Source: Tenuifilum sp040752515 (GTDB lineage Bacteria; Bacteroidota; Bacteroidia; Bacteroidales; Tenuifilaceae). From it: a DNA stretch of 64,000 nt. A program made the translations under genes and the position numbers. The notes below the pieces were generated by a model, which did not search any database, was not told where the DNA came from, and worked only from the letters and a program-made list of their open reading frames with translations. Positions 34,437 to 42,859 of this stretch are shown piece by piece. Position 1 is the first letter of the stretch. Every line of letters starts with the position of its first letter. The stretch covers positions 7,569 to 71,568 of the forward strand of contig JBFMGQ010000014.1 of the NCBI GenBank assembly GCA_040752515.1, read 5' to 3'.

Positions 34437-35261
34437 TTACTTTTTCCTGCGTTCAATGATGAACTTGCTGCTGTGTTTCTTCTTGGAACGAGTCTTATAG
34501 CCCTTAGCAGGAATACCCTTACGCGAGCGTGGGTGACCTCCAGAGGCGCGTCCTTCACCACCACCCATTGGGTGATCAACAGGGTTCATGGCAACACCAC
34601 GGGTACGAGGACGACGTCCTAACCAGCGGCTACGTCCGGCTTTACCGGATTTCTCCAGGGCATGGTCGGAGTTCGATACGCTACCAATGGTAGCCTTGCA
34701 CTCGTTAAGTACCATTCGGGTTTCACCGCTAGGTAACTTAATGATTGAGTATTTACCCTCACGAGCCAGAAGCTGGGCATACGATCCTGCGCTGCGTGCC
34801 ATACAGGCACCGCGGCCCGGATAAAGCTCAATGTTGTGGATAATGGTACCAAGGGGAATTTCGCCTAGGTATAGGGTATTACCCACCTCGGGAGCAACTC
34901 CACGACCCGACATGATGGTTTGGCCTACCTTAAGCCCTGCAGGGGCTACGATATAGCGCTTTTCGCCATCGGGGTACTCAACCAATGCTATACGAGCAGT
35001 GCGGTTGGGATCGTACTCAATAGTCTTTACCACAGCCGGTTCATTCTCACGGTTGCGCAGGAAATCAATTAATCTGTATCTGCGCTTGTGGCCTCCCCCT
35101 ATATATCGCATGGTCCTTCTTCCTTGGTTGTTGCGACCACCAGTCTTTTTCAGGGGGACTAGTAACGACTTCTCAGGTTTGTTGGTTGTGATATCCTCAA
35201 ACAAACCTATAATCTTGTGTCTCTGTCCTGGTGTAACAGGTTTTAGTTTCCGTACAGCCAT
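34437..35261 (-). CDS. rplB: 50S ribosomal protein L2
   Basis: 274 aa. Peptidyl-transferase-centre protein with GGRNNQGRRTMRYIGGGHKR, GEIPLGTIIHNIELYPGRGA and the catalytic-region signature VAMNPVDHPMGGGEGRASGG. C-terminal basic tail KTRSKKKHSSKFIIERRKK. 5 bp before the rplW stop side. Confidence 0.99.
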   Translation of the reverse strand: MAVRKLKPVTPGQRHKIIGLFEDITTNKPEKSLLVPLKKTGGRNNQGRRTMRYIGGGHKRRYRLIDFLRNRENEPAVVKTIEYDPNRTARIALVEYPDGEKRYIVAPAGLKVGQTIMSGRGVAPEVGNTLYLGEIPLGTIIHNIELYPGRGACMARSAGSYAQLLAREGKYSIIKLPSGETRMVLNECKATIGSVSNSDHALEKSGKAGRSRWLGRRPRTRGVAMNPVDHPMGGGEGRASGGHPRSRKGIPAKGYKTRSKKKHSSKFIIERRKK

Positions 35262-35266
35262 CTTAG

Positions 35267-35557
35267 TTAAATGTTGCTATAAAAATCAATCTTATCTCCA
35301 TCCTTAAGCGTTACGATAGCTTTCTTGTAGCTGTTGTTCCGACCCACCAGCACTCCGGTGCGGGTATAACGGGTCTTAACCTTGCCGGCATAACGCATGG
35401 TATTCACTGAGTCAACGGTTACTCCGTATAACTCTTCTATTGCCTTCTTTATCTGTAACTTATTAGCTCTCTTATCCACGATAAAGCCGTATTGGTTGAG
35501 CTTATCGGTTAAGCGCTCCATCTTTTCAGTTACAACGGGTTTTATCAGTATATCCAT
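35267..35557 (-). CDS. rplW: 50S ribosomal protein L23
   Basis: 96 aa. LIKPVVTEKMERLTDKLNQY, VDKRANKLQIKKAIEELYGV and VDSVNTMRYAGKVKTRYTR. Docking site for trigger factor and SRP at the exit tunnel. Confidence 0.99.
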   Translation of the reverse strand: MDILIKPVVTEKMERLTDKLNQYGFIVDKRANKLQIKKAIEELYGVTVDSVNTMRYAGKVKTRYTRTGVLVGRNNSYKKAIVTLKDGDKIDFYSNI

Positions 35558-35569
35558 GGCGCTTCCTTG

Positions 35570-36202
35570 TTATGATACCTTAAACATTTTGTTCAGAGCA
35601 TCTACAGAACTCTCAGTTAACACCAGCATATTAGCATTCAAAATGTCGTAAGTGTTTACTGATGAGGCAATTGCAGTTGTCTGCTTCTGTAAATTTCTGG
35701 ACGACAAATATATATTTTTATTTGTCTCGCCCAACAAGAAGAGTGTTTTTTTGTCGGCAACATTGAGGTTCTTGCAGATGTTTACAAATTCCTTGGTTTT
35801 TGGAGCGTCAAAGTTGAAATCTTCAACCACCAGTAAGGCATTCTCCTTAACCTTGTATGCAAGAGCGCTCTTACGAGCCAGCTGTTTGATCTTCTTGTTT
35901 AGCTTGAAGCTATAGTCGCGTGGAACCGGACCAAAAACACGTCCACCGCCACGGAATAAAGGCGACTTGATGCTACCTGCGCGTGCAGTACCAGTACCCT
36001 TTTGGCGTTTCAGCTTGCGGGTACTACCGGAAACCTCGTTACGCTGTTTCGATTTGTGCGTACCCTGACGACGGTTGGCAAGGATCTGCTTTACGTCGAG
36101 GTAAATGGCATGGTCGTTGGGTTCGATACCAAAAATCGAGTCTTCCAACTGAATGGTCCTGCCGGTTTCCTTTCCTTGTATGTTAAGTACCTTGATTTCC
36201 AT
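35570..36202 (-). CDS. rplD: 50S ribosomal protein L4
   Basis: 210 aa. KQRNEVSGSTRKLKRQKGTG and RAGSIKSPLFRGGGRVFGP, the internal loop that reaches the exit tunnel, then a globular domain. In E. coli L4 represses the S10 operon. Its ATG shares a base with the rplC stop (TAATG). Confidence 0.99.
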   Translation of the reverse strand: MEIKVLNIQGKETGRTIQLEDSIFGIEPNDHAIYLDVKQILANRRQGTHKSKQRNEVSGSTRKLKRQKGTGTARAGSIKSPLFRGGGRVFGPVPRDYSFKLNKKIKQLARKSALAYKVKENALLVVEDFNFDAPKTKEFVNICKNLNVADKKTLFLLGETNKNIYLSSRNLQKQTTAIASSVNTYDILNANMLVLTESSVDALNKMFKVS

Positions 36203-36819
36203 TACTTCTCAATAATTATGTAAGAACCCTTTGACCCTGGAATCGATCCTTTAACGAGTAAAAGATTGCTCTCAGGGATAACCTTAAGAACACGTAGGTT
36301 GATGATCTTCACCCTGTCACCACCGGTACGGCCGGCTAAACGCTTGCCGGGAAGTACGCGTGAAGGGAACGAAGATGCACCCATAGAACCCGGGTGACGC
36401 TGACGGTTGTGCTGACCGTGAGTTCTTCCACCCACTCCGTTAAAACCGTGGCGTTTAACAACACCCTGGAAACCTTTACCTTTGGTTATTCCTACTACGT
36501 CAACCCAGTTGTCGTTGGCAAAAAGGTCAACGGTTACTACATCGCCTAGCTGTAAACCTTCCCAATCGCGGAATTCAACCAGTTTACGTTTAGGGGTAGT
36601 GTTGGCCTTTTTAAAATGGCCTAACATGGGTTTGCTGGTGTGTTTTTCCTTTTTGTCATCATAGGCAAGCTGAATGGCTGTGTAGCCATCGGCATCAGCT
36701 GTTTTTACCTGTGTGACAACGCAAGGACCAGCCTCAATTACGGTGCAGGGGATATTCTTTCCATCCTCACCGAATACGGAAGTCATTCCGATTTTACGTC
36801 CAATTAATCCTTGTGGCAT
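36202..36819 (-). CDS. rplC: 50S ribosomal protein L3
   Basis: 205 aa. MPQGLIGRKIGMTSVFGEDG, GITKGKGFQGVVKRHGFNG and the GRTHGQHNRQRHPGSMGASS loop with the methylated-Gln-type motif. One of the two assembly initiators. Confidence 0.99.
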   Translation of the reverse strand: MPQGLIGRKIGMTSVFGEDGKNIPCTVIEAGPCVVTQVKTADADGYTAIQLAYDDKKEKHTSKPMLGHFKKANTTPKRKLVEFRDWEGLQLGDVVTVDLFANDNWVDVVGITKGKGFQGVVKRHGFNGVGGRTHGQHNRQRHPGSMGASSFPSRVLPGKRLAGRTGGDRVKIINLRVLKVIPESNLLLVKGSIPGSKGSYIIIEK

Positions 36820-36844
36820 TGTCTTTCTAATTTACAATTCACAC

Positions 36845-37150
36845 TCATACTTTAATCTCTACTTCGACTCCACTGGGAAGTTCGAGCTTCATAAGAGCAT
36901 CGATAGTTTTCGCATTGGAGCTGTAGATATCGAGCAAACGCTTATAGGAGCTGAGTTCAAATTGCTCCCTCGATTTCTTGTTAACGAATGTTGAACGGTT
37001 AACCGTAAAAATCCGCTTATGTGTTGGAAGCGGAATTGGACCGCTCACCACAGCGCCTGTAGCCTTGACCGTCTTAACGATCTTTTCGGCCGACTTGTCA
37101 ACCAGGTTGTGGTCGTACGATTTGAGTTTAATTCTAATCTTTTGGCTCAT
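36845..37150 (-). CDS. rpsJ: 30S ribosomal protein S10
   Basis: 101 aa from the ATG at 37150 (MSQKIRIKLKSYDHNLVDKS), matching the family; an open frame extends 10 codons upstream into the fusA spacer. GPIPLPTHKRIFTVNRSTFV is the conserved loop. No tuf gene separates it from fusA, as usual in Bacteroidota. Confidence 0.98.
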   Translation of the reverse strand: MSQKIRIKLKSYDHNLVDKSAEKIVKTVKATGAVVSGPIPLPTHKRIFTVNRSTFVNKKSREQFELSSYKRLLDIYSSNAKTIDALMKLELPSGVEVEIKV

Positions 37151-37172
37151 TGTACTTATCGGATAAAAGTAA

Positions 37173-39290
37173 TTATTCAATTTCTTTTAGCTCTTTGCCC
37201 TTGGATTTCTCAATCACTTCCTTAGCAATGTTAGCGGGTACCTCGGCGTAGTGTGAGAACTCCATGGTTGAAGTGGCACGACCGGAAGTCAATGTTCGGA
37301 GCACGGTTACGTATCCAAACATCTCGGCAAGGGGAACCTTAGCCTTTACTACACGGGCATTACCCTTCGATTCCATTCCGGCAATTTGGCCACGGCGTTT
37401 GTTGAGGTCGCCAATTACATCACCCATGTTCTCTTCGGGGGTTACTACCTCAACGTTCATGATGGGCTCAAGTAGTACCGGAGCGGCTTTGGGGCCTGCT
37501 GCACGGAATCCGTAACGGGCAGCTATTTCGAACGAAAGGGCATCGGAGTCAACCGGGTGGAACGAACCATCCTTGAGTACCACCTTCATGCTTGGAATTG
37601 CATAGCCAGCAAGTACACCATTGCTCATGGCCTGTTCAAAACCCTTTTGAACCGATGGAACAAATTCACGGGGTATATTACCGCCCTTCACTTCGTCAAT
37701 AAATTGCAGACCAGTCACGCCTTCGTCGGCAGGACCAAGTTCAAAAATGATGTCGGCGAACTTACCCTTACCACCGGTTTGCTTCTTGAACACTTCGCGG
37801 TGCGAAACGCTCTTGGTGAAGGCCTCGCGGTAAGCTACCTGGGGTGCACCCTGGTTAATCTCAACGTTGAACTCGCGGCGTAAGCGGTCAACAATGATTT
37901 CGAGGTGTAACTCACCCATCCCGCTGATAACGGTTTGACCACTATCGGGGTCGGTGTTTACACGGAACGTTGGGTCTTCCTCGGAAAGCTTACCCAGGGC
38001 AATACCTAGCTTATCCAGATCCTTTTGGGTTTTGGGTTCAATAGCTAAACCAATTACAGGCTCAGGGAAAGTCATTGCCTCAAGGGCAATGGGTTTTTCC
38101 TCCAAGCAAAGGGTATCGCCAGTTCTGATATCCTTAAACCCTACTGCAGCACAGATATCGCCAGCCTCGCAGAAATCGATTGGATTTTGCTTGTTGGCGT
38201 GCATCTGGTACAAGCGGCTAATGCGCTCCTTCTTACCGGTACGGGTGTTATAGATGTAGCTACCGCTATCAACCTTTCCGGAGTAAACCCTGATGAAGGC
38301 CAAGCGGCCAACAAATGGGTCGGTAGCAATTTTAAATGCTAAGCCACAGAAAGGCTGATCAATGTATGGTTTGCGTACCTCTTTATCGCCGGTATTGGGG
38401 TTTGTTCCAACCACATCGCCCTTATCGAGGGGGCTGGGAAGGAATGCAACTACCGCATCGAGTAGGTGTTGAACTCCCTTATTCTTGAACGACGATCCGC
38501 AAAGAACCGGTACAATGGACATGTCGATTGTTGCCTTGCGGATGGTTTCAATGATTTCTTCCTTGGTAATTGAATCGGGATCCTCAAAGAAACGCTCGAG
38601 TAGCTCATCGTTGTACGATGCTACTGCCTCAATTAGCTTAGCGCGCCATTCGTCAACCTCGTCCTTCATGTTAGCGGGTACGGGTTCATGACGGTAGTTG
38701 GTAGCTTTAAGCTTTTCGTCCTCGAAAAATACAACGGCCTTGTTTTCGATAAGATCAACAAGACCTACAAAGTTATCTTCCGATCCGATAGGGAGCTGAA
38801 CGGGAATTGGGTTTGCACCCAGCTTGTCCTTCATTTCCTGAACCACCCCGAGGAAATCGGCGCCCACACGGTCCATCTTATTAACGTAGGCAATGCGGGG
38901 CACTCTGTACTTATCGGCCTGACGCCAAACGGTTTCGCTCTGGGGCTCAACTCCACCCACGGCACAGAATGTGGCAATGGCACCGTCGAGTACGCGGAGC
39001 GAGCGCTCCACTTCAACGGTAAAGTCCACGTGTCCCGGGGTGTCGATAATGTTTATTTGATACTGTTTGTTCTCGTAATTCCAAAAAGTTGTTGTAGCGG
39101 CTGAGGTGATAGTGATACCACGCTCCTGCTCCTGCACCATCCAGTCCATTGTGGCAGCCCCATCGTGAACCTCACCAATTTTGTGGGTTTTACCTGTATA
39201 AAACAGGATACGCTCGGTAGTTGTAGTTTTACCGGCGTCGATGTGGGCCATAATGCCAATATTCCGAGTGAATCTTAAATCTCTGCTCAT
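37173..39290 (-). CDS. fusA: Elongation factor G
   Basis: 705 aa translocase GTPase with canonical motifs: AHIDAGKTTTTERIL (P-loop), QERGITI (switch I with its Thr), DTPGHVDF with the catalytic His, NKMD and CGSSFKNKG. Domains II-V follow, with TIRKATIDMSI and YGFRAAGPKAAPVLLEPIM. In the str operon between rpsG and rpsJ. It is the functional reference for the divergent paralog at 40622-42778, whose GTPase motifs are altered. Confidence 0.99.
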   Translation of the reverse strand: MSRDLRFTRNIGIMAHIDAGKTTTTERILFYTGKTHKIGEVHDGAATMDWMVQEQERGITITSAATTTFWNYENKQYQINIIDTPGHVDFTVEVERSLRVLDGAIATFCAVGGVEPQSETVWRQADKYRVPRIAYVNKMDRVGADFLGVVQEMKDKLGANPIPVQLPIGSEDNFVGLVDLIENKAVVFFEDEKLKATNYRHEPVPANMKDEVDEWRAKLIEAVASYNDELLERFFEDPDSITKEEIIETIRKATIDMSIVPVLCGSSFKNKGVQHLLDAVVAFLPSPLDKGDVVGTNPNTGDKEVRKPYIDQPFCGLAFKIATDPFVGRLAFIRVYSGKVDSGSYIYNTRTGKKERISRLYQMHANKQNPIDFCEAGDICAAVGFKDIRTGDTLCLEEKPIALEAMTFPEPVIGLAIEPKTQKDLDKLGIALGKLSEEDPTFRVNTDPDSGQTVISGMGELHLEIIVDRLRREFNVEINQGAPQVAYREAFTKSVSHREVFKKQTGGKGKFADIIFELGPADEGVTGLQFIDEVKGGNIPREFVPSVQKGFEQAMSNGVLAGYAIPSMKVVLKDGSFHPVDSDALSFEIAARYGFRAAGPKAAPVLLEPIMNVEVVTPEENMGDVIGDLNKRRGQIAGMESKGNARVVKAKVPLAEMFGYVTVLRTLTSGRATSTMEFSHYAEVPANIAKEVIEKSKGKELKEIE

Positions 39291-39321
39291 CTATCTCCTA
39301 CCTTCCTCGTGCTAATGGATT

Positions 39322-39798
39322 TTAGAAACGGAAATGTGCAAAAGCCTTATTAGCTTCAGCCATCTTGTGCATATCCTCTTTACGCTTGAAAGCACCACCT
39401 TCCTGGTTGTAAGCAGCAATAATCTCAGCAGCCAGTTTATCGCTCATACCCTTACCGGCGCGTTTGCGGGCAAAGAGTATAAGGTTTTTCATGGATAGAG
39501 AGATTTTGCGGTCAGGACGAACCTCGGTGGGAACCTGGAAAGTAGCACCACCCACCCTGCGGCTCTTAACCTCAACCTGTGGGGTAACGTTTTCAAGGGC
39601 AATCTTCCAGATTTCAAGGGGCGACTTTTCGCTATCCTTCATTCTTTTACCTACTATATCGAGAGCTTCGTAAAAGATATCGAAGGCGATACTCTTCTTA
39701 CCCGTTACCATTAAGTTGTTTACAAACTTGGTAACCATTACATCGCCGAACTTGGGATCGGGTAAGATAATCCGTTTTTTTGGTTTTGCTTTTCTCAT
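39322..39798 (-). CDS. rpsG: 30S ribosomal protein S7
   Basis: 158 aa. MRKAKPKKRIILPDPKFGDV, KFVNNLMVTGKKSIAFDIFY and the helical core, ending AEANKAFAHFRF. Primary 16S 3'-domain binder. Between rpsL and fusA. Confidence 0.99.
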   Translation of the reverse strand: MRKAKPKKRIILPDPKFGDVMVTKFVNNLMVTGKKSIAFDIFYEALDIVGKRMKDSEKSPLEIWKIALENVTPQVEVKSRRVGGATFQVPTEVRPDRKISLSMKNLILFARKRAGKGMSDKLAAEIIAAYNQEGGAFKRKEDMHKMAEANKAFAHFRF

Positions 39799-39827
39799 TG
39801 TTCAACCAATTCAAATGAGGTTAACTT

Positions 39828-40208
39828 TTACTTTTTATCTTTAGGTCTCTTGGCGCCGTAGCGTGAACGGCCCTGTTTACGACCTTCAACTCCGGATGCA
39901 TCGAGTGTTCCACGGATAAGGTGATAACGTACACCGGGCAAGTCCTTTACCCTACCCCCGCGGATTAGCACTATGGAGTGCTCCTGCAAGTTGTGACCTT
40001 CACCAGGAATGTAGGCGTTAACCTCCTTACCGTTAGTAAGCCTAACCCTGGCAACCTTACGCATAGCCGAATTCGGCTTCTTAGGCGTAGTGGTGTACAC
40101 ACGTACACATACACCTCGTCTCTGGGGGCAAGCATCAAGGGCTGGAGCCTTGCTCTTTTCCACCAGTTTAGACCTTCCTTTTCTTACTAGTTGCTGAATT
40201 GTTGGCAT
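39828..40208 (-). CDS. rpsL: 30S ribosomal protein S12
   Basis: 126 aa. MPTIQQLVRKGRSKLVEKSK, the decoding-site loop TPKKPNSAMRKVARVRLTNG (Lys in the streptomycin-resistance position) and EGHNLQEHSIVLIRGGRVKD. First gene of the whole supercluster; two promoters lie upstream. Confidence 0.99.
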   Translation of the reverse strand: MPTIQQLVRKGRSKLVEKSKAPALDACPQRRGVCVRVYTTTPKKPNSAMRKVARVRLTNGKEVNAYIPGEGHNLQEHSIVLIRGGRVKDLPGVRYHLIRGTLDASGVEGRKQGRSRYGAKRPKDKK

Positions 40209-40251
40209 AAATCCAATTTATTGTTATAGTTTAAGTTTAAAAAATGGACTG

Positions 40252-40280
40252 CAAAGGTATTGATTTTTTTACAATTACAA
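40252..40280 (-). promoter_or_regulatory. Proximal promoter of the rpsL operon
   Basis: Minus strand: TTG (40280-40278), 18-bp spacer, TACCTTTG (40259-40252). A full match to the Bacteroidota -33/-7 consensus, about 44 bp before the rpsL start codon. Confidence 0.8.
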
Positions 40281-40300
40281 CAATACAAATCAACTTTTTT

Positions 40301-40319
40301 GCTGAACATCAGCTTTTTT
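40301..40319. other. Hairpin between the two rpsL promoters
   Basis: GCTGA-ACA-TCAGC dyad followed on the plus strand by TTTTTT and preceded by another T6. In the plus direction it resembles a small terminator; in the minus direction it is a leader hairpin only in transcripts from the distal promoter. Confidence 0.45.
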
Positions 40320-40343
40320 AGCTGGTTTGCATTTTTGCGGGCG

Positions 40344-40374
40344 CAAAGGTATAACTTTTGATTCAAAAAAACAA
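40344..40374 (-). promoter_or_regulatory. Distal promoter of the rpsL operon
   Basis: Minus strand: TTG (40374-40372), 20-bp spacer, TACCTTTG (40351-40344). Same -7 sequence as the proximal promoter, 92 bp farther upstream. Confidence 0.65.
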
Positions 40375-40511
40375 TACTGATTTTTAGCAAGTTGAATGAA
40401 AGGCTAGCCGGATGCCCCTAAAATGTTTTACAACATATGGCATTTAGTATTTTTTATTTGTTGGAAACAAAATTTTACTATTTTTGGGGCTACTCAAAAA
40501 AATGGTAAACC

Positions 40512-40574
40512 GATCAAAAGGGTATCGGCTGATTATATACCTTATATATATATACTGTACCGATACCTTTGACC
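40512..40574. promoter_or_regulatory. Hyphenated palindrome over the promoter of the EF-G paralog
   Basis: Arms at 512-528 (GATCAAAAGGGTATCGG) and 560-574 (CCGATACCTTTGACC) are inverted repeats apart from two single-base bulges and one outer G:C difference. The right arm contains TACCTTTG (40564-40571), a perfect -7 element on the plus strand. The 31-bp centre is AT-rich (TTATATATATATAC). Likely a regulator site or structured promoter region; no obvious -33 TTTG. Outside this and the rpsL promoters the 413-bp gap holds nothing else I can name. Confidence 0.5.
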
Positions 40575-40621
40575 GGCAAACTAAACTAATCTGATGTCAA
40601 ACCAAAATAAGCGTAAACCGC

Positions 40622-42778
40622 ATGAAAACCTACCAAACCGAACAAATTAGGAATATCGCCTTACTGGGAAATACCGGCTCGGGGAAAACGTCGCTTGCCG
40701 AGTCGATGATGTTTGAAGGTAAGGTAATTGAACGCAAGGGGTCGATAGATGGGAAGAACACCGTTTCCGATTACACCGAAATTGAACAACAAAACCAAAG
40801 GTCAATTTTCTCAACCTTGCTATACACCGAGTTTAACAACAGCAAGCTAAACATTATTGACACTCCGGGTTCCGACGACTTTGTTGGTGCCGTCATCTCA
40901 TCGATGTACCCCACCGATTTGCTCGTAATGGTTATCAACTCCCAGTACGGGGTTGAAGTTGGTACCGAGATTTTTAGCCGCCATGCCGAGCGTCTGCATA
41001 AACCCATGATTCTAGCTATAAACCAGCTCGACCACGACAAGGCTAATTTTGACGCAACACTCGACTCGTTAAAGCAAACCTACGGGAATAAAGTTATTCT
41101 AACCCAGTATCCCCTGGCTACCGGTGCAGCATTCGATGGTTTTATCGATGTAATCACCATGAAGATGTACAAGTTCAAGGGCGATACCGGTATACGTGAG
41201 GAATTCCCCATTCCCGACAGCGAAATGGATAAGGCATCGGAACTACATAATGCTCTTATTGAAGCTGCTGCCGAGAACGATGAGTCACTCATGGAGAAAT
41301 TCTTTGAGCAGGGTTCACTTACTGAAGATGAGATGCGATCAGGCTTATCAAAAGGTATTATTAGTCGCAGCATTATGCCCGTTTTCTGCCTATCGGCAAC
41401 TAAAAATATTGGTACCAAGCGCCTGATGGACTTCATCATCAATGTTGGACCCAATCCAACCCAATCGCCTGTTCTTAAGAACAACAGTAGCAAGCCCATA
41501 ACCTGCGATGCCAACGCCCCAACCTCGCTCTTCATTTTCAAATCAACTGTTGAGCCTCACATTGGCGAAATCAGCTACTTCCGCGTTATGTCCGGAAAGA
41601 TTACTGAAGGCATGGACCTAACCAACGCCAACAACGCCACCAAGGAACGCCTCTCGCAACTCTTTGTGGTTGCTGGTAAAAACCGCAACAAGGTTACCGA
41701 ACTGGTTGCCGGCGACATAGGCGCTACCGTTAAACTTAAGAATAGCAAAACCAACCATACCCTTTGCGGGCCTGGCCTCGACTTCACATTTGACCCCATG
41801 GAATTCCCCGATCCTAAATTCCGTACCGCTGTTAAACCCAAAAATGAAGCGGAAGTTGAAAAATTGGGCGAATTGCTAAACCGTGCCCATCAGGAAGACC
41901 CAACCATTCTGGTTGAGCATTCCAAGGAACTGAAGCAGATTATCCTTTCGGGTCAGGGTGAGTTCCATTTGAATATTCTAAAATGGCAGCTAACCAACCT
42001 GCACAAGCTTGAAATTGAATACATCGCACCCCGTATTCCTTACCGTGAAACCATCACCAAGGTTGCCCAAGCCGATTACCGTCATAAAAAACAATCGGGG
42101 GGAGCCGGTCAGTTTGGCGAGGTTCACCTGGTTATTGAGCCTTACGTTGAAGGGGCTCCCGATCCTGTTAAGTACAAGGTTAATGGCAAGGAAATTAACC
42201 TATCGGTAAGGGGTAAGGAAGTAATTGATTTGGAATGGGGCGGAAAGTTGGTATTCTACAACTGCATTGTAGGTGGAGCTATCGACGCCCGCTTTATGCC
42301 TGCAATCCTTAAGGGTATCATGGAGAAAATGGAGGAAGGGCCTCTTACCGGTTCGTACGCCCGCGATATCCGTGTGGCCGTTTACGACGGTAAAATGCAC
42401 CCGGTTGACTCCAACGAAATCTCGTTTAAGCTTGCCGGCCGTAATGCATTCAAAAATGCATTCAAGGAAGCGGGTCCAAAGATTATGGAGCCCATTTACG
42501 ATGTAGAAGTGCTTGTTCCTGCCGACCGTATGGGCGATGTGATGAGCGACCTACAAAACCGTCGTGCCATCATCATGGGTATGGGCAGCGTTAAGGGGTT
42601 CGAGGTAATTAATGCTAAGGTTCCCTTAGCTGAACTCAACCGCTACTCTACCACGCTCTCTTCGTTAACCAGTGGTAGGGCAACCTACACCATGAAGTTT
42701 GCCTCGTACGAGCAAGTTCCTGCCGATGTTCAAGAAAAGCTTCTGAAGGCATACCAGGAACAGGAAGAGGAAGAATAG
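40622..42778 (+). CDS. EF-G paralog (EF-G2 type) with degenerate GTPase centre
   Basis: 718 aa with full EF-G architecture: G domain, domain II (GPGLDFTFDPMEFPDPKFRT at the II/III border), domain IV (QSGGAGQFGEVHLVIEPY) and domain V (RNAFKNAFKEAGPKIMEPIY, GSVKGFEVINAKVPL). The P-loop GNTGSGKT (16-23) is intact, but switch I has EQQNQRSIF where EF-G has EQERGIT, the switch II motif is DTPGS (80-84) instead of DTPGH, losing the catalytic His, and the base-specificity motif is NQLD (134-137) instead of NKMD. These changes predict slow or absent GTP hydrolysis. From memory, an EF-G paralog lacking GTPase activity and important under starvation has been described in Bacteroides; this is likely its counterpart. 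Divergent from the str operon and its canonical fusA. Confidence 0.9.
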   Translation: MKTYQTEQIRNIALLGNTGSGKTSLAESMMFEGKVIERKGSIDGKNTVSDYTEIEQQNQRSIFSTLLYTEFNNSKLNIIDTPGSDDFVGAVISSMYPTDLLVMVINSQYGVEVGTEIFSRHAERLHKPMILAINQLDHDKANFDATLDSLKQTYGNKVILTQYPLATGAAFDGFIDVITMKMYKFKGDTGIREEFPIPDSEMDKASELHNALIEAAAENDESLMEKFFEQGSLTEDEMRSGLSKGIISRSIMPVFCLSATKNIGTKRLMDFIINVGPNPTQSPVLKNNSSKPITCDANAPTSLFIFKSTVEPHIGEISYFRVMSGKITEGMDLTNANNATKERLSQLFVVAGKNRNKVTELVAGDIGATVKLKNSKTNHTLCGPGLDFTFDPMEFPDPKFRTAVKPKNEAEVEKLGELLNRAHQEDPTILVEHSKELKQIILSGQGEFHLNILKWQLTNLHKLEIEYIAPRIPYRETITKVAQADYRHKKQSGGAGQFGEVHLVIEPYVEGAPDPVKYKVNGKEINLSVRGKEVIDLEWGGKLVFYNCIVGGAIDARFMPAILKGIMEKMEEGPLTGSYARDIRVAVYDGKMHPVDSNEISFKLAGRNAFKNAFKEAGPKIMEPIYDVEVLVPADRMGDVMSDLQNRRAIIMGMGSVKGFEVINAKVPLAELNRYSTTLSSLTSGRATYTMKFASYEQVPADVQEKLLKAYQEQEEEE

Positions 42779-42800
42779 CTATAAAATACCCTATAGTAAA

Positions 42801-42832
42801 GAAGGCGACCTATTTGGTTCGCCTTCTTTTTT
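42801..42832 (+). terminator. Rho-independent terminator after the EF-G paralog
   Basis: Stem GAAGGCGACC / GGTTCGCCTTC (one bulge) with a short TATTT loop, then TTTTTT. It overlaps the -33 region of the downstream cyclophilin promoter. Confidence 0.8.
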
Positions 42833-42842
42833 ATTACTTTTG
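42813..42842 (+). promoter_or_regulatory. Promoter of the cyclophilin gene
   Basis: TTTG (42813-42816), 18-bp spacer, TACTTTTG (42835-42842): a full match to the -33/-7 consensus. The ATG at 42860 follows 17 bp later, giving a very short leader. Confidence 0.7.
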
Positions 42843-42859
42843 CATCAAACTCAAAAGTG

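Noticed and set aside
37150..39290. Missing tuf gene between fusA and rpsJ as an anomaly
   Set aside because: Absence of tuf at this place is usual in Bacteroidota; tuf is normally located elsewhere.
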